A DNA stretch of 64,000 nt, from the NCBI GenBank assembly GCA_019614645.1, contig JABWDB010000004.1, positions 3,038,001 through 3,102,000 of the forward strand, given 5' to 3'. Positions within the stretch are counted from its first letter, which is position 1, and each line of letters opens with the position of its first letter. Positions 47,969 through 59,777 of this stretch are shown piece after piece. This DNA is from Stratiolaelaps scimitus. Its lineage: Eukaryota; Arthropoda; Arachnida; Mesostigmata; Laelapidae. The notes below the pieces were generated by a model, which worked only from the letters and a program-made list of their open reading frames with translations, was not told the DNA's origin and ran no database searches. Made by a program: the position numbers and the translations under genes.

Positions 47969-48108
47969 TCAGCGCGGTGGCTTGGGCGGCTAAGTCTCTG
48001 GCTATCAGAAGCCAGAGGGTGCAGGTTCGAGCCCCGCTGTGTGACATATAAGAGAGCTTAAGCATTGCAAAATTGCAGCTCCTTTAATAAACCAATATAC
48101 CTTTACCT
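47969..48108 (+). mobile_element. tRNA-derived SINE, most complete copy
   Basis: The head is tRNA-like: an A-box-like GGTGGCTTGGGCGG, an anticodon-arm-like hairpin CTCTGGCT...AGCCAGAG, and a B box GGTTCGAGCCCC (48024-48035) in a T-arm-like context. The body GTGTGACATATAAGAGAGCTTAAGCATTGCAAAATTGCAGCTCC is shared with copies at 32.1 and 55.4 kb. The tail is AATAAACCAATATACCTTTACCT. SINEs are transcribed by pol III and mobilised by LINE enzymes. Target duplications were not identified. Confidence 0.8.
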
Positions 48109-49950
48109 CCTGGTTGATTGCTCAACTCAAATCGAGCGGAAAGTTCGACAGATGATGAACGGGTTTCGGACAGCGTCGTCAGCCATTAGATGAATGCAAA
48201 TACGCGCTTTATGATATCGTCTCGATTTCATCTTGATCACCAACTCACAAACTATTCTACTATTTGTCGCCCATCGTTTCCCTTGTATAACAATGGACAG
48301 ACGTAGTCTTTTGTGCTGTGCAGCATTGAGCAGCGGGACAAACGTAGTGAGCCTGACGACGACTCCACCTGAGTAACTCCTCTATTGAGCTCCAGCATCG
48401 AGACTGACCGCTAACCGGAAAGACCAGCCACTCGAATCGGCTTTGAGAAACCTCGCGAGATCTATTCCCCCGGTCCCACCCGCCTCGCTTACTCGGTACG
48501 CAATATGACCGCCATACAAACTATGGATGTCGTAGAAGTACGAAGAAAAGCAGACGCAGCAACGGAATTGCCGAAGGTGACCCCAAGCGAGTCTACAGCC
48601 TCGGTAAAGCACAAGGCAGCCCGATGCAATGGATTCGCACCCTCCCTCGGCGACGACGGCGGTGCGTCCATCGCTCGTAGTGGCACCAGTAGCCTTAATG
48701 ATAGCAGTAGTAAAAGAAGTAGTGGTAGTTGAAGGAGTAGCAGTGATGGTGGCCGACACCGGCAAAGCGACGCTAGCGCCGGGGGCTTGGCGGCGAGGAG
48801 GGGACCGGTCACCTGGCTTCGTTGCTATCACACTGATTCGTCTGTCCTCCCTGCGGCACGAAGCTATAAGATAGACCGGGAGGACTACCCGTTCGATTTG
48901 TGCGTTATATTTGGCTTGGAAAGGGAACTGCTGCCGCCGGCCCTTCCTAATCGAACCATTGTTGGTGGGCTACAACCGCGAACACACAGACACAACCACC
49001 CATCCACCCACGCTAGCTGTCGGCCGGTCGCTCGCTCGCTCGTGTAGAAACTTTCGGAAAAACCCGCCTTTCTCTGCCGGATACGCACGTTATCGCAGAT
49101 TAACTTTCGCTTGGGCCGAGCGGTCTGTTGACGAAGCCGTTGGATGCGAAGCAGTCAGTTGCGGAAGGGTATATTATATGATGATGTGCTAGAAGGGCCG
49201 GTACGGGAACAACGGAGGCACGGGGGTCGACGGATCCGCTATTGCTCATCTGGAACTATAATACTACACTGGAGTTGTACCGCGCTGCACTCGCTTAACG
49301 CCATTGTCCTGGGCCCGACGGCGGCGGCGGCGTCGCTGGTTGACGCGGATGCTGCCGTCTCTCAATTAATTATTTCATTGTTGGCGCGCTTGTGTTCTTG
49401 CCGTTGCTGCTGGAAGAAGAAGTACCAAGCAGCTGATGTAGCAGCTAGGGCTGGAGCTGCCACATAATTCCGCGGCGAGCACAGTTGCAGTAAGTGATCG
49501 TCCGGGTCATCATCACCATACATGTCCCAGTGATAGTGTAGTACTGGAGTGTGCCTGTGCCCATATGCGATCATGTGTCATTCTCTCGCTCTGCCCGCCC
49601 ATGGGGTCTGGGGTGTAAGCAGATTCGGAGGTTGCTCCGCCTGCCCGCCAGTGTATTTGCCTCTATGCCGGCGTCTGTTTTACCAGCGATACGTCTATCT
49701 CTAATCCCTCGTTCATGTATGCGGCATGTCGTACCCTGCGACCACCTGCGCTTTCACAAATTCTTCCCCCAACTCTCCCATGCAAAACAATGCGTAACGG
49801 ATACGTACATTCTCCTCTTGTTCTTTTGGGGTACCGCACGTTGAAAGCCATGTCGTGGCTGGGCATGTGGACTTCCGAAAGTAAGCAGACATATTGTCGA
49901 GGTGGAATCGCCTGATTTCACGCTGTCAAGTTGCGGTGAAAGCATTGGAA
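48109..49950. other. intronic stretch with a GC-rich island at 48.4-49.6 kb
   Basis: Both strands have open frames from triplet-rich DNA (for example GGC repeats near 49318-49332 and AGT/GTA runs near 48705-48750). No domain is recognised. Confidence 0.4.
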
Positions 49951-50061
49951 GAAGGCGACTGCCAACAGGTTATACGGAGTGCAATAATTCCTTGCGGAAC
50001 TCCTCATTTTAGCAACAAGAAGGTTGCAAGAAGAATGATAGAAATGTACCAACGTCTACGA
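49951..50061 (+). CDS. exon-like segment A (37 codons, cysteine-containing), unassigned
   Basis: The open segment begins GAAGGCGACTG (EGDC) and ends at a strong donor, CGA then GTAAGTTCAAGTA, in phase 0. The frame is open on both sides. The peptide starts EEGDCQQVIRSAIIPCGT, with a DC-x10-CG spacing like the start of the TIL domain at 12.8 kb, but later TIL cysteines are missing. The start (GCAT-x-GAAG-AAGGCGACTG) and the 13-nt donor sequence recur at 53791-53936. It could be a cassette exon, an exon relic or part of a repeat. Confidence 0.25.
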
Positions 50062-51589
50062 GTAAGTTCAAGTAATAAACTAGAGGTGTTTGCATATTAT
50101 TCCCAGTGGCTTATACACGTAGCAACTCTAACACTGTACATGCATATGTCGACACTAGGACTAAATTAATGAGAGGTTCACTTACTAATCATAGTATAGA
50201 CCTGCTAACCTATGAATTTTCCGGGCTGACTCACAGCGGACTGCTTTCGGCATTGCTTCATAAAACTGACCCCTTCAAATGCGCACGTGCTAACCTGCCA
50301 ATCGCGATGGTTCCCGACACTTAATAATAATGAAAATACTAATCATAACACACCCCCACTTTAGTTAGCAGTAAATAAAACAAAAGCTGTCTAAGCAAGC
50401 AAAATCTGGCATACAGAATATTCCTCACTTGTAATACACGCTCAATACCAGAAGCTCATGTTCTATCCGGGGGTCCCTCTATAGCCTTGACGCTGGCAGC
50501 AAAAGAGGATGTTTATAAGCTGCGGATAAAAGACATCGCTTTCCATCCAAGGCAACGTGTCCGCTGTGCATACCCCTGTTTTCTAACTCGTCGGGTCCGC
50601 TGCCTCCCATTTCGATTGGCTTGCTTCTTTCCTTGCGCCATGTTCGACTCCAATGCTTCCTGTGAGCACAATCAGATGAAGGAGGATCTGCCGAATTCAT
50701 ACGAGAGAAAAGGTCCGGACGGATGGAAGCACAGACGCATAGCCCGGCAGGGCTGGCCGGCTCAGTGCCTCTAGAGTTGCCAGTTTCCCGTATGACCCCC
50801 TTTGCTAACTAGCGCTGTCCTAGTCGTTCTTTGAAGGGCCGGGGAACCAATGCGGGAACCGGCGAACCGAAAGGCCTGCCTAAAACAGGGTAGAGTCACG
50901 CGTCGCTTTGCAAATCGAGTGCTAAAGCTCTTTCTTGTTACTATAAGCATGTCAGGAAGCATGCTTTCTGCCGCCGTTCCTAAGAGGACGCAATGAGGAG
51001 AACGGTTGCCATTCGGCGCTTCGGCCCCAGATGCACTCCGAAGCGCACAGAGAAGTCCTCGATCCTCCGGTCGTGCACATAGCATGAGACAGCCACGCGG
51101 CACCCACTACATTTGTCCAAGGCGAGCTGACACGTCCGTGCTTGGAATTATCAAGTACTACGCTCAAGGTACTCGGAAGCACGAGCGAACTCGGGGGATG
51201 GGGTTAACTTGTCATGGACCCGAATCGTCGTTCCGTTGGACGTCTGCAGTTCAGCGGTCTGCCTCAACGTCTCCATCATCCTATGTATCTCAACGGCTCA
51301 GTCGGCGTGTAAGTTGGAAACCCAGACTTCGTTCGGGCTCGACAAATCCAATAAGCCTGTTCAGTTCAATGATACGTTTGAGAAAAACTCCAATTCTCCA
51401 TTAGACATTGTATACTTACACCGCTGATTCACTATTCCGTCAGTGGGTCGGCCCGAGATTTGTGCTGGGATTGCCACGGAACTACTACAGTGGGTCCTTT
51501 GACGACAGATCTTTGACGACAATTTTTTGTTGTTGGCAGAATCAATCAGGTGTCAGTCTCGACGAAGTCAATGACTGCATATTAAATGG
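50062..51589. other. intronic stretch without a supported gene
   Basis: Only chance frames are visible, including mirrored frames at 50770-51180. Confidence 0.4.
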
Positions 51590-52080
51590 AGTCACGCTTC
51601 CACCGGCGTTCATGCAGTCGCTCCTTGACCTATTTGGACAGAGTGAATGATGGCGATAGCCCAGCTGAGAACATCCATAAGTATCTAAACCGGCAGCAGG
51701 TATTGAGGCCGGCTCATGTACGAGAGCCGTGTGGTGAGTCCTGTGAGAGTCCTCCTGGACAAACCCTGTGGTGCTACTCAGTGGCTGAGCATAGGGGAAG
51801 AGTAAACGAAACGGGCAAACTGAGGGTCAGTCGTGGGCTGGAAAACCTCTATAAACGTCTAAAACGTCTGTTTATCTATAATAATAAGCTGGCCGAAACT
51901 ACGAATGACGGAGTGGCGATCATGTCCAAGAGGTGCGACAGAGCTTCTGTGTTCCACTGTTGACCATCTTTTCCCGATCTCGGCCAGATAGGATTATTCC
52001 GGTCCTATTTCAGTACGCTGTTATCGGCCCGATCCATAAAAAGGCTGACAAGAGTGATCCCCAAAACAAACGATCGGTGT
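51590..52080 (+). pseudogene. LINE fragment, pre-RT and start of reverse transcriptase (CR1-like)
   Basis: The plus-strand frame near 52020-52070 reads GPIHKKADKSDPQN, close to the (V)PIHKKGxKSDPxNYRP motif at the start of CR1/Jockey-type reverse transcriptases. The preceding open frame (51586-51963) would be the linker between endonuclease and RT. The copy stops soon after, with a TGA, and does not contain the catalytic box. It lies next to a LINE on the other strand. Confidence 0.5.
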
Positions 52081-52439
52081 GAAGGGATACTGACAGTGTG
52101 TGTCTGAATTTGCCACTCGAGCAAACAAAACATCCAACTGACTAATGCTCTAATGTATTGGCTAATGTGCTATCGATGATATGGTACGCTTCCCTGCTTT
52201 GGAACGAATGTCTAGTAAATGTGCGAAAAACCTGCTACTCAAGGAGCTACACATTTCATCAGACTCTGCTCACATAGACATACATATATATAATCATCAC
52301 AATTTCGTTTATTTCACCAACAAATGGTATGGATTAAAACAGGGTAAAAATAGAAATAAAATTATATTAATGACATAAGATTGGATAACAGTATCTATAT
52401 GTATGACAGCCCTACTGGTCAGGGTGGGGAGTGCAAATA

Positions 52440-53760
52440 ATGCCCTGCTTGGCAAGGGCGTAGATATTGTAGTACCTGGGGCACGCGTCCCCACAGGATC
52501 TACAGGCTGTATCCGGCTGATGGTGGAAGCCGTGCACCACAGATATCTAGATACCAAGTATCGGGTGCGGTGAGAGCAGTCCTTCCAAGCGTCTGATATC
52601 ATCGCTGTTGTTTTGTAGAAGCTTGCTTCTAGGTTTGAGATCTTTCAGCGGTAACCTTCGATATGTGTTCCGTATGCTTCTGTCTCGGGTAGGTGAAGGA
52701 ACTTGAGCTCCTCCACGAATCTTCGCCTGGCTGCCATTAGATTTTCGTGCTACTGGCATGTGCCGGTAGGCAGAGCACCCTTTTCAGAAAGCTGGATTTC
52801 GCTCTTTCTATCGTCGCGGGGTCGGACTCCTTAAGGTCGTTTCAAATGAGTCGGACACCGAAAGGGGGCATTGGCGCAACTTGTCGAACAGGAAGAGCGC
52901 AATTCGAAATGGTAGCTGTGGGGAGACTTGATCTGTCGGCTCCGTACAAGTGCTTTGCGAACCCCTTCCGGAATGTGTTCGCCGAAGGCTTGCCCGTTCG
53001 TTGCCAGTGTTAGTCCAAAATAGCAAAATCGATTTGTATACTATGAAGTGGTTCCCTTTGGCGAGACGGTCCCCGTGACGGAATTTCATGGCTACAGCCT
53101 TGTCCGTGTTGATCTGGAGCCCGAGACTTTCTACCTTGGCTTTCAGAGTTTCCAAGTGTTGCTTGTGGCGCCTGTTGGTACAATAGGAAATCAGGTCGTA
53201 AGCATACATGAGCACTTTTACTCACGGGCGCCGATCCTGGTAGGTCAGAGGCTAGAACCGCGAAGAGTAGTGGGCTAAGGTTGTCCCCTTGTGCATAGCC
53301 AGTTTTTCGGGTGAAGGCTTTATGCAGGGCGACAACATCCTCGAGAACTATTTCGTTCGCTTGGAAGATCGCCGTTAAGAAATTTAGGATCCTTTGGGGG
53401 ACCCCCATCGCTGCTTACATTTCTAAAGCCGTGATGCCGTGTCATAGGCGGCCTGGAAGTCAACGAAGATAGCATATAGTTAGTCCCGGGGTTTTCGAGA
53501 GCCTTGTGCACGAAGCAGCACAGTGAACGCCGTGTGCGTGCTTCTGCCTGCACTGAAACCGTGCTGCTCGTCGGGAAGCAGGCTTAGGGTTTACAGGAAT
53601 TTCGTGAGACTGTTTGTTAATAGGCTCACCAGTATCTTGTAAGGGCAGCTTTGTAAAGGCGATGCTTCTCTAGGCCGATGTGTTGATCGGGTTCCGTTTG
53701 CCTTTTGGGATCATCATGAGTTCTGCTTCCCTCCAGGGGGATGGGAGTTCTCCACATGTA
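52440..53760 (-). pseudogene. LINE reverse transcriptase, minus strand, catalytic YADD changed to YAYD
   Basis: Minus-strand pieces in order: WREAELMMIPKGKRNPINTS near 53670-53740, QHGFSAGRSTRTAF near 53510-53570, GVPQRILNFLTAIFQ, then GYAQGDNLSPLLFAVLASDL near 53230-53300. The palm motif reads YAYD (53195-53206) where YADD is expected, followed by LETLKAKVESLGLQINTDK. A Cys-containing tail (TACRSCGDACPRYYNIYALA) lies near 52440-52510. Stops and frameshifts occur between pieces. The motif style differs from the CR1-like copies in this window, so it is a second LINE family; I cannot name the clade securely. Confidence 0.72.
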
Positions 53761-53800
53761 TCAGTGATTGAACGTGTGGGATTTTCTGAATGGCATAGAG

Positions 53801-53923
53801 GAAGGCGACTGTTTATGGCTTATCACTGGCAAAATTCATGAAAACGAAATGGAACGGAATAAAACTGTAGACATGAATAGGTGTGTTCAATTGGTAGATA
53901 CTTGGAAAACGCGAGAACTGGAG
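53801..53923 (+). CDS. exon-like segment B (41 codons), unassigned
   Basis: The open segment begins GAAGGCGACTG after an acceptor-like GGCATAG and ends GAG then GTAAGTTCAAGTA in phase 0. The peptide starts EEGDCLWLITGKIHENEME and ends DTWKTRELE. Its first codons and its donor region match segment A (49951-50061), while the middle does not. No family is recognised. Confidence 0.25.
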
Positions 53924-53962
53924 GTAAGTTCAAGTACTGCAGAAACTGTGTGTAAATTGTAA

Positions 53963-53986
53963 CATATATATATATATATATATATG
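53963..53986. repeat. (TA)n microsatellite
   Basis: About eleven TA units are directly visible. Confidence 0.9.
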
Positions 53987-54539
53987 TAGACTTTACAATG
54001 TCAGGAAATGAAGTGATAGAGCGTCCATCTAAGCAGCTTGGTACTGAGGTTTACCTAGGTTTTTTTATGGTTTGAGGGAATATTGGACTTACACTGCTTT
54101 TCAGAATGTTGATTCAAATAGATGCCCGTGCTCAGTCGGTGAATCAAACCCCGAATCCCCCCTTCACACAAGAAGTTTAGACTGTTAGGCGTTGACGCCG
54201 CGACACATTTCTCAAGGATAAAAATAGCTCGGCCTGCGGCATCAGAAGCAGTTACTTCCGAGAAAGGAGGTCGTCCGCTACAAGGAGGGGACCAGGCGCA
54301 ACAGAATTTTTGTGTGCAAAGATTTTTCTTAGATATCGAAAGAGGCAACGATATTGCTATTTTGGGCACTCTTTTTGGGACTGGCGACGTGGGGTCTCCT
54401 TGTTTTTTTAAACATCCTATTGAGGATATATATAGGATCCAGCTGTTCTTAGATGTATTTCACGTTCAGCGGATGTAATTACGACCCACCTTTGTGATTG
54501 AATAAACTAAACATATCTTGACGTGACTTAGCCACCGAG

Positions 54540-54780
54540 GCCACCATCGAACACACCATGCTATTTTGGCTTTGTTCCTTGATGTAAACAACGGTTCACC
54601 GATTGCGGTAAGCAAACCGCGTCTATCTGGGACTGGATATGAAGCTCTTAATACTTTCGAAGATCGGGTCGAACTGCGTTTGTTGGATTTTTGATAGGGT
54701 GGCGTTCGAATTCTTTTGTGCATGTCTTCTGAAGAAGTGTCAAGGGATGCATTTCGGTGGATAGCGAATTTATTCATTAT
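54540..54780 (-). pseudogene. Tc1-like transposase fragment (tentative)
   Basis: On the minus strand, RRGLLTAIGEPLFTSRNKAKIAWCVRW resembles, in short steps, the Tc1 segment between DNA-binding and catalytic domains (...KPLLTxxNKxxRLxWC...). The following SITKVGRNYIR may match the region after the first catalytic Asp, which is not visible here. The catalytic core downstream is not recognisable, so this is a fragment. The similarity is short. Confidence 0.35.
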
Positions 54781-55386
54781 ATTTGAAATAGATTAAACAT
54801 TGAATACATAGACCTCTGTGGGTGGGCGTTTTTACTGGCTCACTTGATAAAGCGGAAAAAATCTTAGTGGAAACAGGATAAATGTTCCTATACCGGAAGT
54901 GGCGACTCTTGTAGATAAGCGCGTTAAGCGATACTGAACAAATCGTATATGGTTGTGCATTGATGTTAATCATGCCACCGTGCTCCGAGCTAGTCCAGTG
55001 GATGGATAACTCATTGTGCCAAACAGTTACAAACAAAAGACACCTTGTTTTAGTGTTTCATATTCTCTGTTCACCTCACCGCATCTGTTGTCCCGGTCAT
55101 TGCCACATTTTTGATAGGGGAACGTCGAAGTGGACAGGAGCCGAGTTTTGTTTACAATGATTTAAATGGTTCGATTTGTTTTTCGGATTTTGTTCCAACG
55201 ATTATTGTTACGTTTAGTAAATGTTTCCAGTGATACGTTTGACAGGTAAGAGACCATCGATGATGATAAAGAATATCATAGAGGCAAAACCAAGCGCTGA
55301 ATTCTATCATCGACGGGATTATGGAGTTGTGGTGGTTTCGCGTTGAATACAAAGTGATTGGCATTCCTGTAAAAAGCCGTACGCCA

Positions 55387-55446
55387 CAGGTTGGAGTCCC
55401 GCAACCTTCTATCGAGAGCTTAAGCGTGGTGAAAAAACTGCAGTTC
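55387..55446 (+). mobile_element. tRNA-derived SINE fragment, most diverged copy
   Basis: CAGGTTGGAGTCCCGC is a mutated B-box region. It is followed by CGAGAGCTTAAGCGTGGTG and CTGCAGTTCC, aligning with GAGAGCTTAAGCATTG and TTGCAGCTCC in the other two copies. The tail is lost. Confidence 0.55.
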
Positions 55447-55760
55447 CGTGGATGAATCAAAACTTTGTCTTGTATTATGATCTAGCTCAACTTGGCTAAA
55501 ACTATCTGGTTGATACAGTTTGTCTTCATGTGGGAACAGAACATGTATCAATGTATCAATTTGTACCAATCAATTCATGTATCAAACTGTGATCATTCCA
55601 GGGTTATGTGAAAGGCACAACTCGACGATTAACACCAGAGAAGAACATCGAACAAAAACTAGGTTTAAAAAGGAACGAACCTCCTTAACAGGCCACCGAT
55701 TCAAAATACGACGAACAATGGGACAGCTCTGCTACTGAGCGACATAGCGGACACCGCGCT

Positions 55761-56138
55761 ATGAGCGAGTTTGATCAACGGAACATTTTGCTTCGCCTTG
55801 TGACATCTGTGGGGTTGCCAACCCCCTTGTTACTGAGAGATGAAGGGGATGCCGTATTTCCATTAGCGAAATGTATTCTCATCTCCCTCTTGTCAAGTAA
55901 TACTGTGCGGAGCCATTTGCGTTGCCATCCTTATAAGCTAGCGTGGCTTTGGGAGCTACGCGGAGAATTTGTTTCATGTATAATACATATTTCTATCCAC
56001 AATGAGTCGGCTGCCCCCGACGAGGCGCTACTCCGCAAAGTGCGACGAGCTGTTATCTACTGCAGCATCCGAGCACGTGTGTACTTTGAGTGTACGATGT
56101 GTAGTGTAAATCGCTGCACTCCGCGAGACGACAGCTAA
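55761..56138 (+). CDS. uncharacterised 125-codon ORF
   Basis: An ATG-initiated frame (MSEFDQRNILLRLVTSVGLP) stays open to TAA with balanced composition, seven cysteines clustered toward the C-terminal half (YCSIRARVYFECTMCSVNRC) and no low-complexity runs. It is one of the better-looking unassigned frames in the receptor's second intron. No family is recognised. It may be a fragment of a mobile element or a chance ORF. Confidence 0.25.
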   Translation: MSEFDQRNILLRLVTSVGLPTPLLLRDEGDAVFPLAKCILISLLSSNTVRSHLRCHPYKLAWLWELRGEFVSCIIHISIHNESAAPDEALLRKVRRAVIYCSIRARVYFECTMCSVNRCTPRDDS

Positions 56139-59100
56139 ACGACAACGCGTGCAAACTCACTTGCGTGGCCAGCCACTGCAGTTCTGCCCCTGTGGACGAT
56201 ATACCTATATCTAAGTCCTTCCACCGCTATAATAGTCCGCAATCATGGTGCCTAACTGCACATGACGTGTAGTGTCATCGTTTAACGAATGTCGTGCATC
56301 CTAATTCTCTCTCCATCTACAGACATCTACACACGTTCGTGTATAGCATGTTAGTATCACTCTAAAGCATGTTGGCATAGTGTAGACGGAGGTTTCATCG
56401 GGCAGTTTGGTAGACGGTGGATGGCGTATGAGTTGGTCACGTGCTAACCACAAGGCTTTTAGTAGGAGAGAACGACATTGTCGCTTTTCGGAACATCTCA
56501 AAGTATCCCAGTATCTCAGCAATTTGACATCAACGCATGGTGGTATCCTCATATCCTCAGTGTGCTTGCGATCAGATGAGGTGAACATAAGCTTGACAGT
56601 GTTCAATACTTGACAATACGCAACAAAAGAAACCACTGCGTTCATTGGTGGCAACGGCACACCACACAACTATATATTATACTCAATGAATACCTGAGCT
56701 AAAGAAGTTGAGTGAGCATTATTCCGGCACACACTTTACCAGTTAAACAGTCTGCCTCCATATATCATTCTGGCCTACAAGATTGTCATCTTCACTCAGG
56801 TGTGCCGTCGGGTGGCTGCTCGTATTTTCCAAAAATTTCTTCCCGCGAGCATATTTTGCCCTTGGTCCTTGCAGACCCATCTGTCTGTGTGCTCCATTTG
56901 CCTCACGATCATCGTCAAGATCTGGTATCATCGGCGTTAGCCTTTCGTTGGCGCTGGTGCATCCATAGCGCGATAGTAGTTCCCTTTATCACAGGGAAAT
57001 CGAGCTTTTCATTTTTCGGCTTCCGACTTACGAGTAAGTGGCGGCAGACGATCGTCCATACATCACGTTCACCTTTCGACGCTATACTTATTCAACCGCA
57101 CAGCGTCTACACGCCGGCTAGCCTACTGTTCAGCGTGTGGGTGTGCGCAGGAGGCCGAAATCGTCGAAGACGGCCGGCAAAGACGCCGCTCGTGAAGGTA
57201 GTAGCGGAAAGATTGTAGTCCTGGTAGACTGCCTGCCCGCCGCAAATAAGGAATAGAATAGGAGGAAATCCTCGACTAGTCAGTAGTCGCTCGGCCGATT
57301 CTGCTGCTATTCTACAGTGATCCCCCACTGCGGTGGACTCAGCCGCGGTTTCGACGGCTGCGGCCTCGGCCACGGCGACGCCGGCGACGGGTGCCGCTGA
57401 CAGGGACCAAGCGGACACAGCAGCAGCTGCAGCCTAAGCGGACGAGATAGAGTGGATTCCCCGCTCTCCGTCGCGTGGATCTCGAGGGTCGTGATGCTTT
57501 GAGCCTAAATAAATCGTTCGTTTATGCAAAATACAAACAAGAAAGCTAGCACTCCCAGTTCGTCTAGCCGGCGCGATGCTACTTCCGCCGTCGGCTGGGA
57601 AGCTCTGCTCGCCCGCTCGCTCGCTCGATCGTGCTCGCTTCCTTCGAAAGAGGTTTGTAATCTCTCGTCTCGCTGCGCGACTGTGTGTGACTGTGCGCGT
57701 GCTCGCAAAAGCCGGAGAGGCAGATGACGCCATGGGACGTCGAGCTTTCCTCGCCCCGGTACCTCTGTTCCGATCAGTTCGTCCTCCACGCCATGGCTCA
57801 TGCATGGTCGATCCTTACATCACTTCACGTTGAAAGCAATGACTAGCCGCTCTACTTGCCAGAGCAGAGCAGACCGCGAGCCTCTTCGAGAAACGACGAC
57901 GGATAACGAGGAGGAACTGCAAGAAAAGGGTGAATCGAAGGGGAACGGGCTGGACGATTACATTGGCTAGAAATAAGGGGGAAACGGGCACGATCTCGAG
58001 CGCCCCTGTGAAATCTACTGCTAAAACGTGAAGCTGTCGCAATCCTGCAGCCACTACGACTACCACTAGTAGAATGAGGGGCGGTGCGAATGAATGAGAA
58101 AAAAAACGAACATATATGACATTTTCCGAAGCTGTGTGTGTTCGAAAGTAATTAGTGGATAGACGAGAGGAATAGTGAAATCGTACGGAGTTGTGCTTGT
58201 GCTCATTGTAGAAGAGATAACAGTTATAGACAGCGGATATTATTCTAGTGTACAAACATAGCGGTAGGCGTAAAGGGCAGCTGCAATCTGCGCCATCTTC
58301 TTTTGTTCAATGTGCTTCTCATAAGTGAAATCTATCGGAGAAAGCAGTCTGCGAGTAGGTCATGCAGTTAAAAGTCTGTCGAAAGGGGAATTAGTCCTTT
58401 TAGACCACCGTTGCCAATCGATCAGTGTCATAAATGAAATGCGTTTAGATTTCGTACGAACTTGAAACACATCGAGTGGCAGGAAAATGTAGATCTCAAA
58501 GGATTCTTTGGGAGAATCAACCTCCGCTCCTAAACTCCACCCGAACGTTGCGCATCATCAGAAAGTCAAATTAAACGGCTGCACCGACAACACGATGTGT
58601 CACCGTTTGGGTTGCAGACCGATTTCTAAAATAGTGCTAGCCCAATCTTTCCAATGTGCCTCACGCTGCCACCTAACCCCGCGCCGGCTAACTGATCGCT
58701 CCTGAATATAGAGGCACCCATCCAGCCCATTGTCTAGGCTGGTGATGCAGGGGAACAAGGCACGATGGTGCAAGGTCGCTCAAGGTCGTAGGCTCAGCAG
58801 GCGTCGGGACGGCCATGACAAAGTGGACAATTAATCGAATACATTACGTCGGCCGGTTCGCATGCATCGTTCCACCGTCTACGCGATGCACGCGCGAACA
58901 GAGCCCAGCGCAACCCAGTCCTGGCCTGACAAAGCCGCTCATCCGTCTACATGAGACATACATCGATAAGGAACGGGGCCTTGGCGCGGGGTGGGGGGGG
59001 GGAACAGATGCTGATACGTTGGATACGATAGGGATGGCTAATGGTGTCTCGAACAGCATTTTTTTCAATTCAAGCGAAGGACACACGTCTTGATTACGAT

Positions 59101-59441
59101 TTCTACTAGACTAAATAGCTAGACTTGTTAGGGAGTAATTCATTTAATAAATTAATGTAAAAAGCTCGCTCGTTGGCTCCGCTCGGTGTGTGCGCATGGA
59201 AGTCGAGCCACTTAGTTTCCCTTGCGTTAACCACCTTGCTGAAGGCGGTTCGAGTGCGAGAAATAGACAATGCCAAACTCAACAACAGCGAAGACCCTGC
59301 CTACAGAGAAAGAGAGGGAGAGAGAGAGAAAGACCGTGTATTGAATTAGCAAACTCTTCTCTAGTTGTTCTAAGAACAACTCTATTCGCTTCTACAGTAG
59401 GAAACGTTGCTGGCACGTGTACTGTTATATATACAAACGTT
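56139..59441. other. intronic stretch with a GC-rich island at 57.1-57.9 kb
   Basis: No exon is supported. Mirrored frames are open in the island. A poly-G run lies at 58990-59000. Confidence 0.4.
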
Positions 59442-59556
59442 GTAGGTCTATATATTGTTGAATCTGTAGATCTATATGTTTAACATTCATTGTGTAGGTC
59501 TATATATTTTTGTTCAATTTGTTGGTCTATAAACGTACTTTCAATCTGTAGGACTC
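59442..59556. repeat. minisatellite, unit about 27 bp, about 4.3 copies
   Basis: Units begin GTAGGTCTATATATT and end in a T-rich AATCT or AATTT at 59442, 59466, 59494, 59521 and (partial) 59548. Copies differ by several substitutions and small indels. Confidence 0.7.
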
Positions 59557-59719
59557 AACAGGTTGTCATCGATTTCAACTGATTATTCCTGTAATTTTAA
59601 CAACATTAAGTAATGCCTACTATCCGCCGGGCTAATTCCAAGTATAGAGATTAAACGAGATATCTCATGAAGTATTACGAGACGTGCATATGATAATAGC
59701 TTTGAACTGCCTATCGCGT

Positions 59720-59738
59720 CACACACACACACACACAC

Positions 59739-59774
<36 letters not shown>
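59720..59774. repeat. compound (CA)n-(TA)n microsatellite
   Basis: About nine CA units run into about sixteen TA units. Confidence 0.95.

Positions 59775-59777
<3 letters not shown>

Noticed and set aside
54055..54369. Minus-strand 104-codon ORF next to the Tc1-like fragment, considered as its catalytic domain
   Set aside because: No DNAPxH or SPDLNP-type motif is present, and the plus strand is equally open there.
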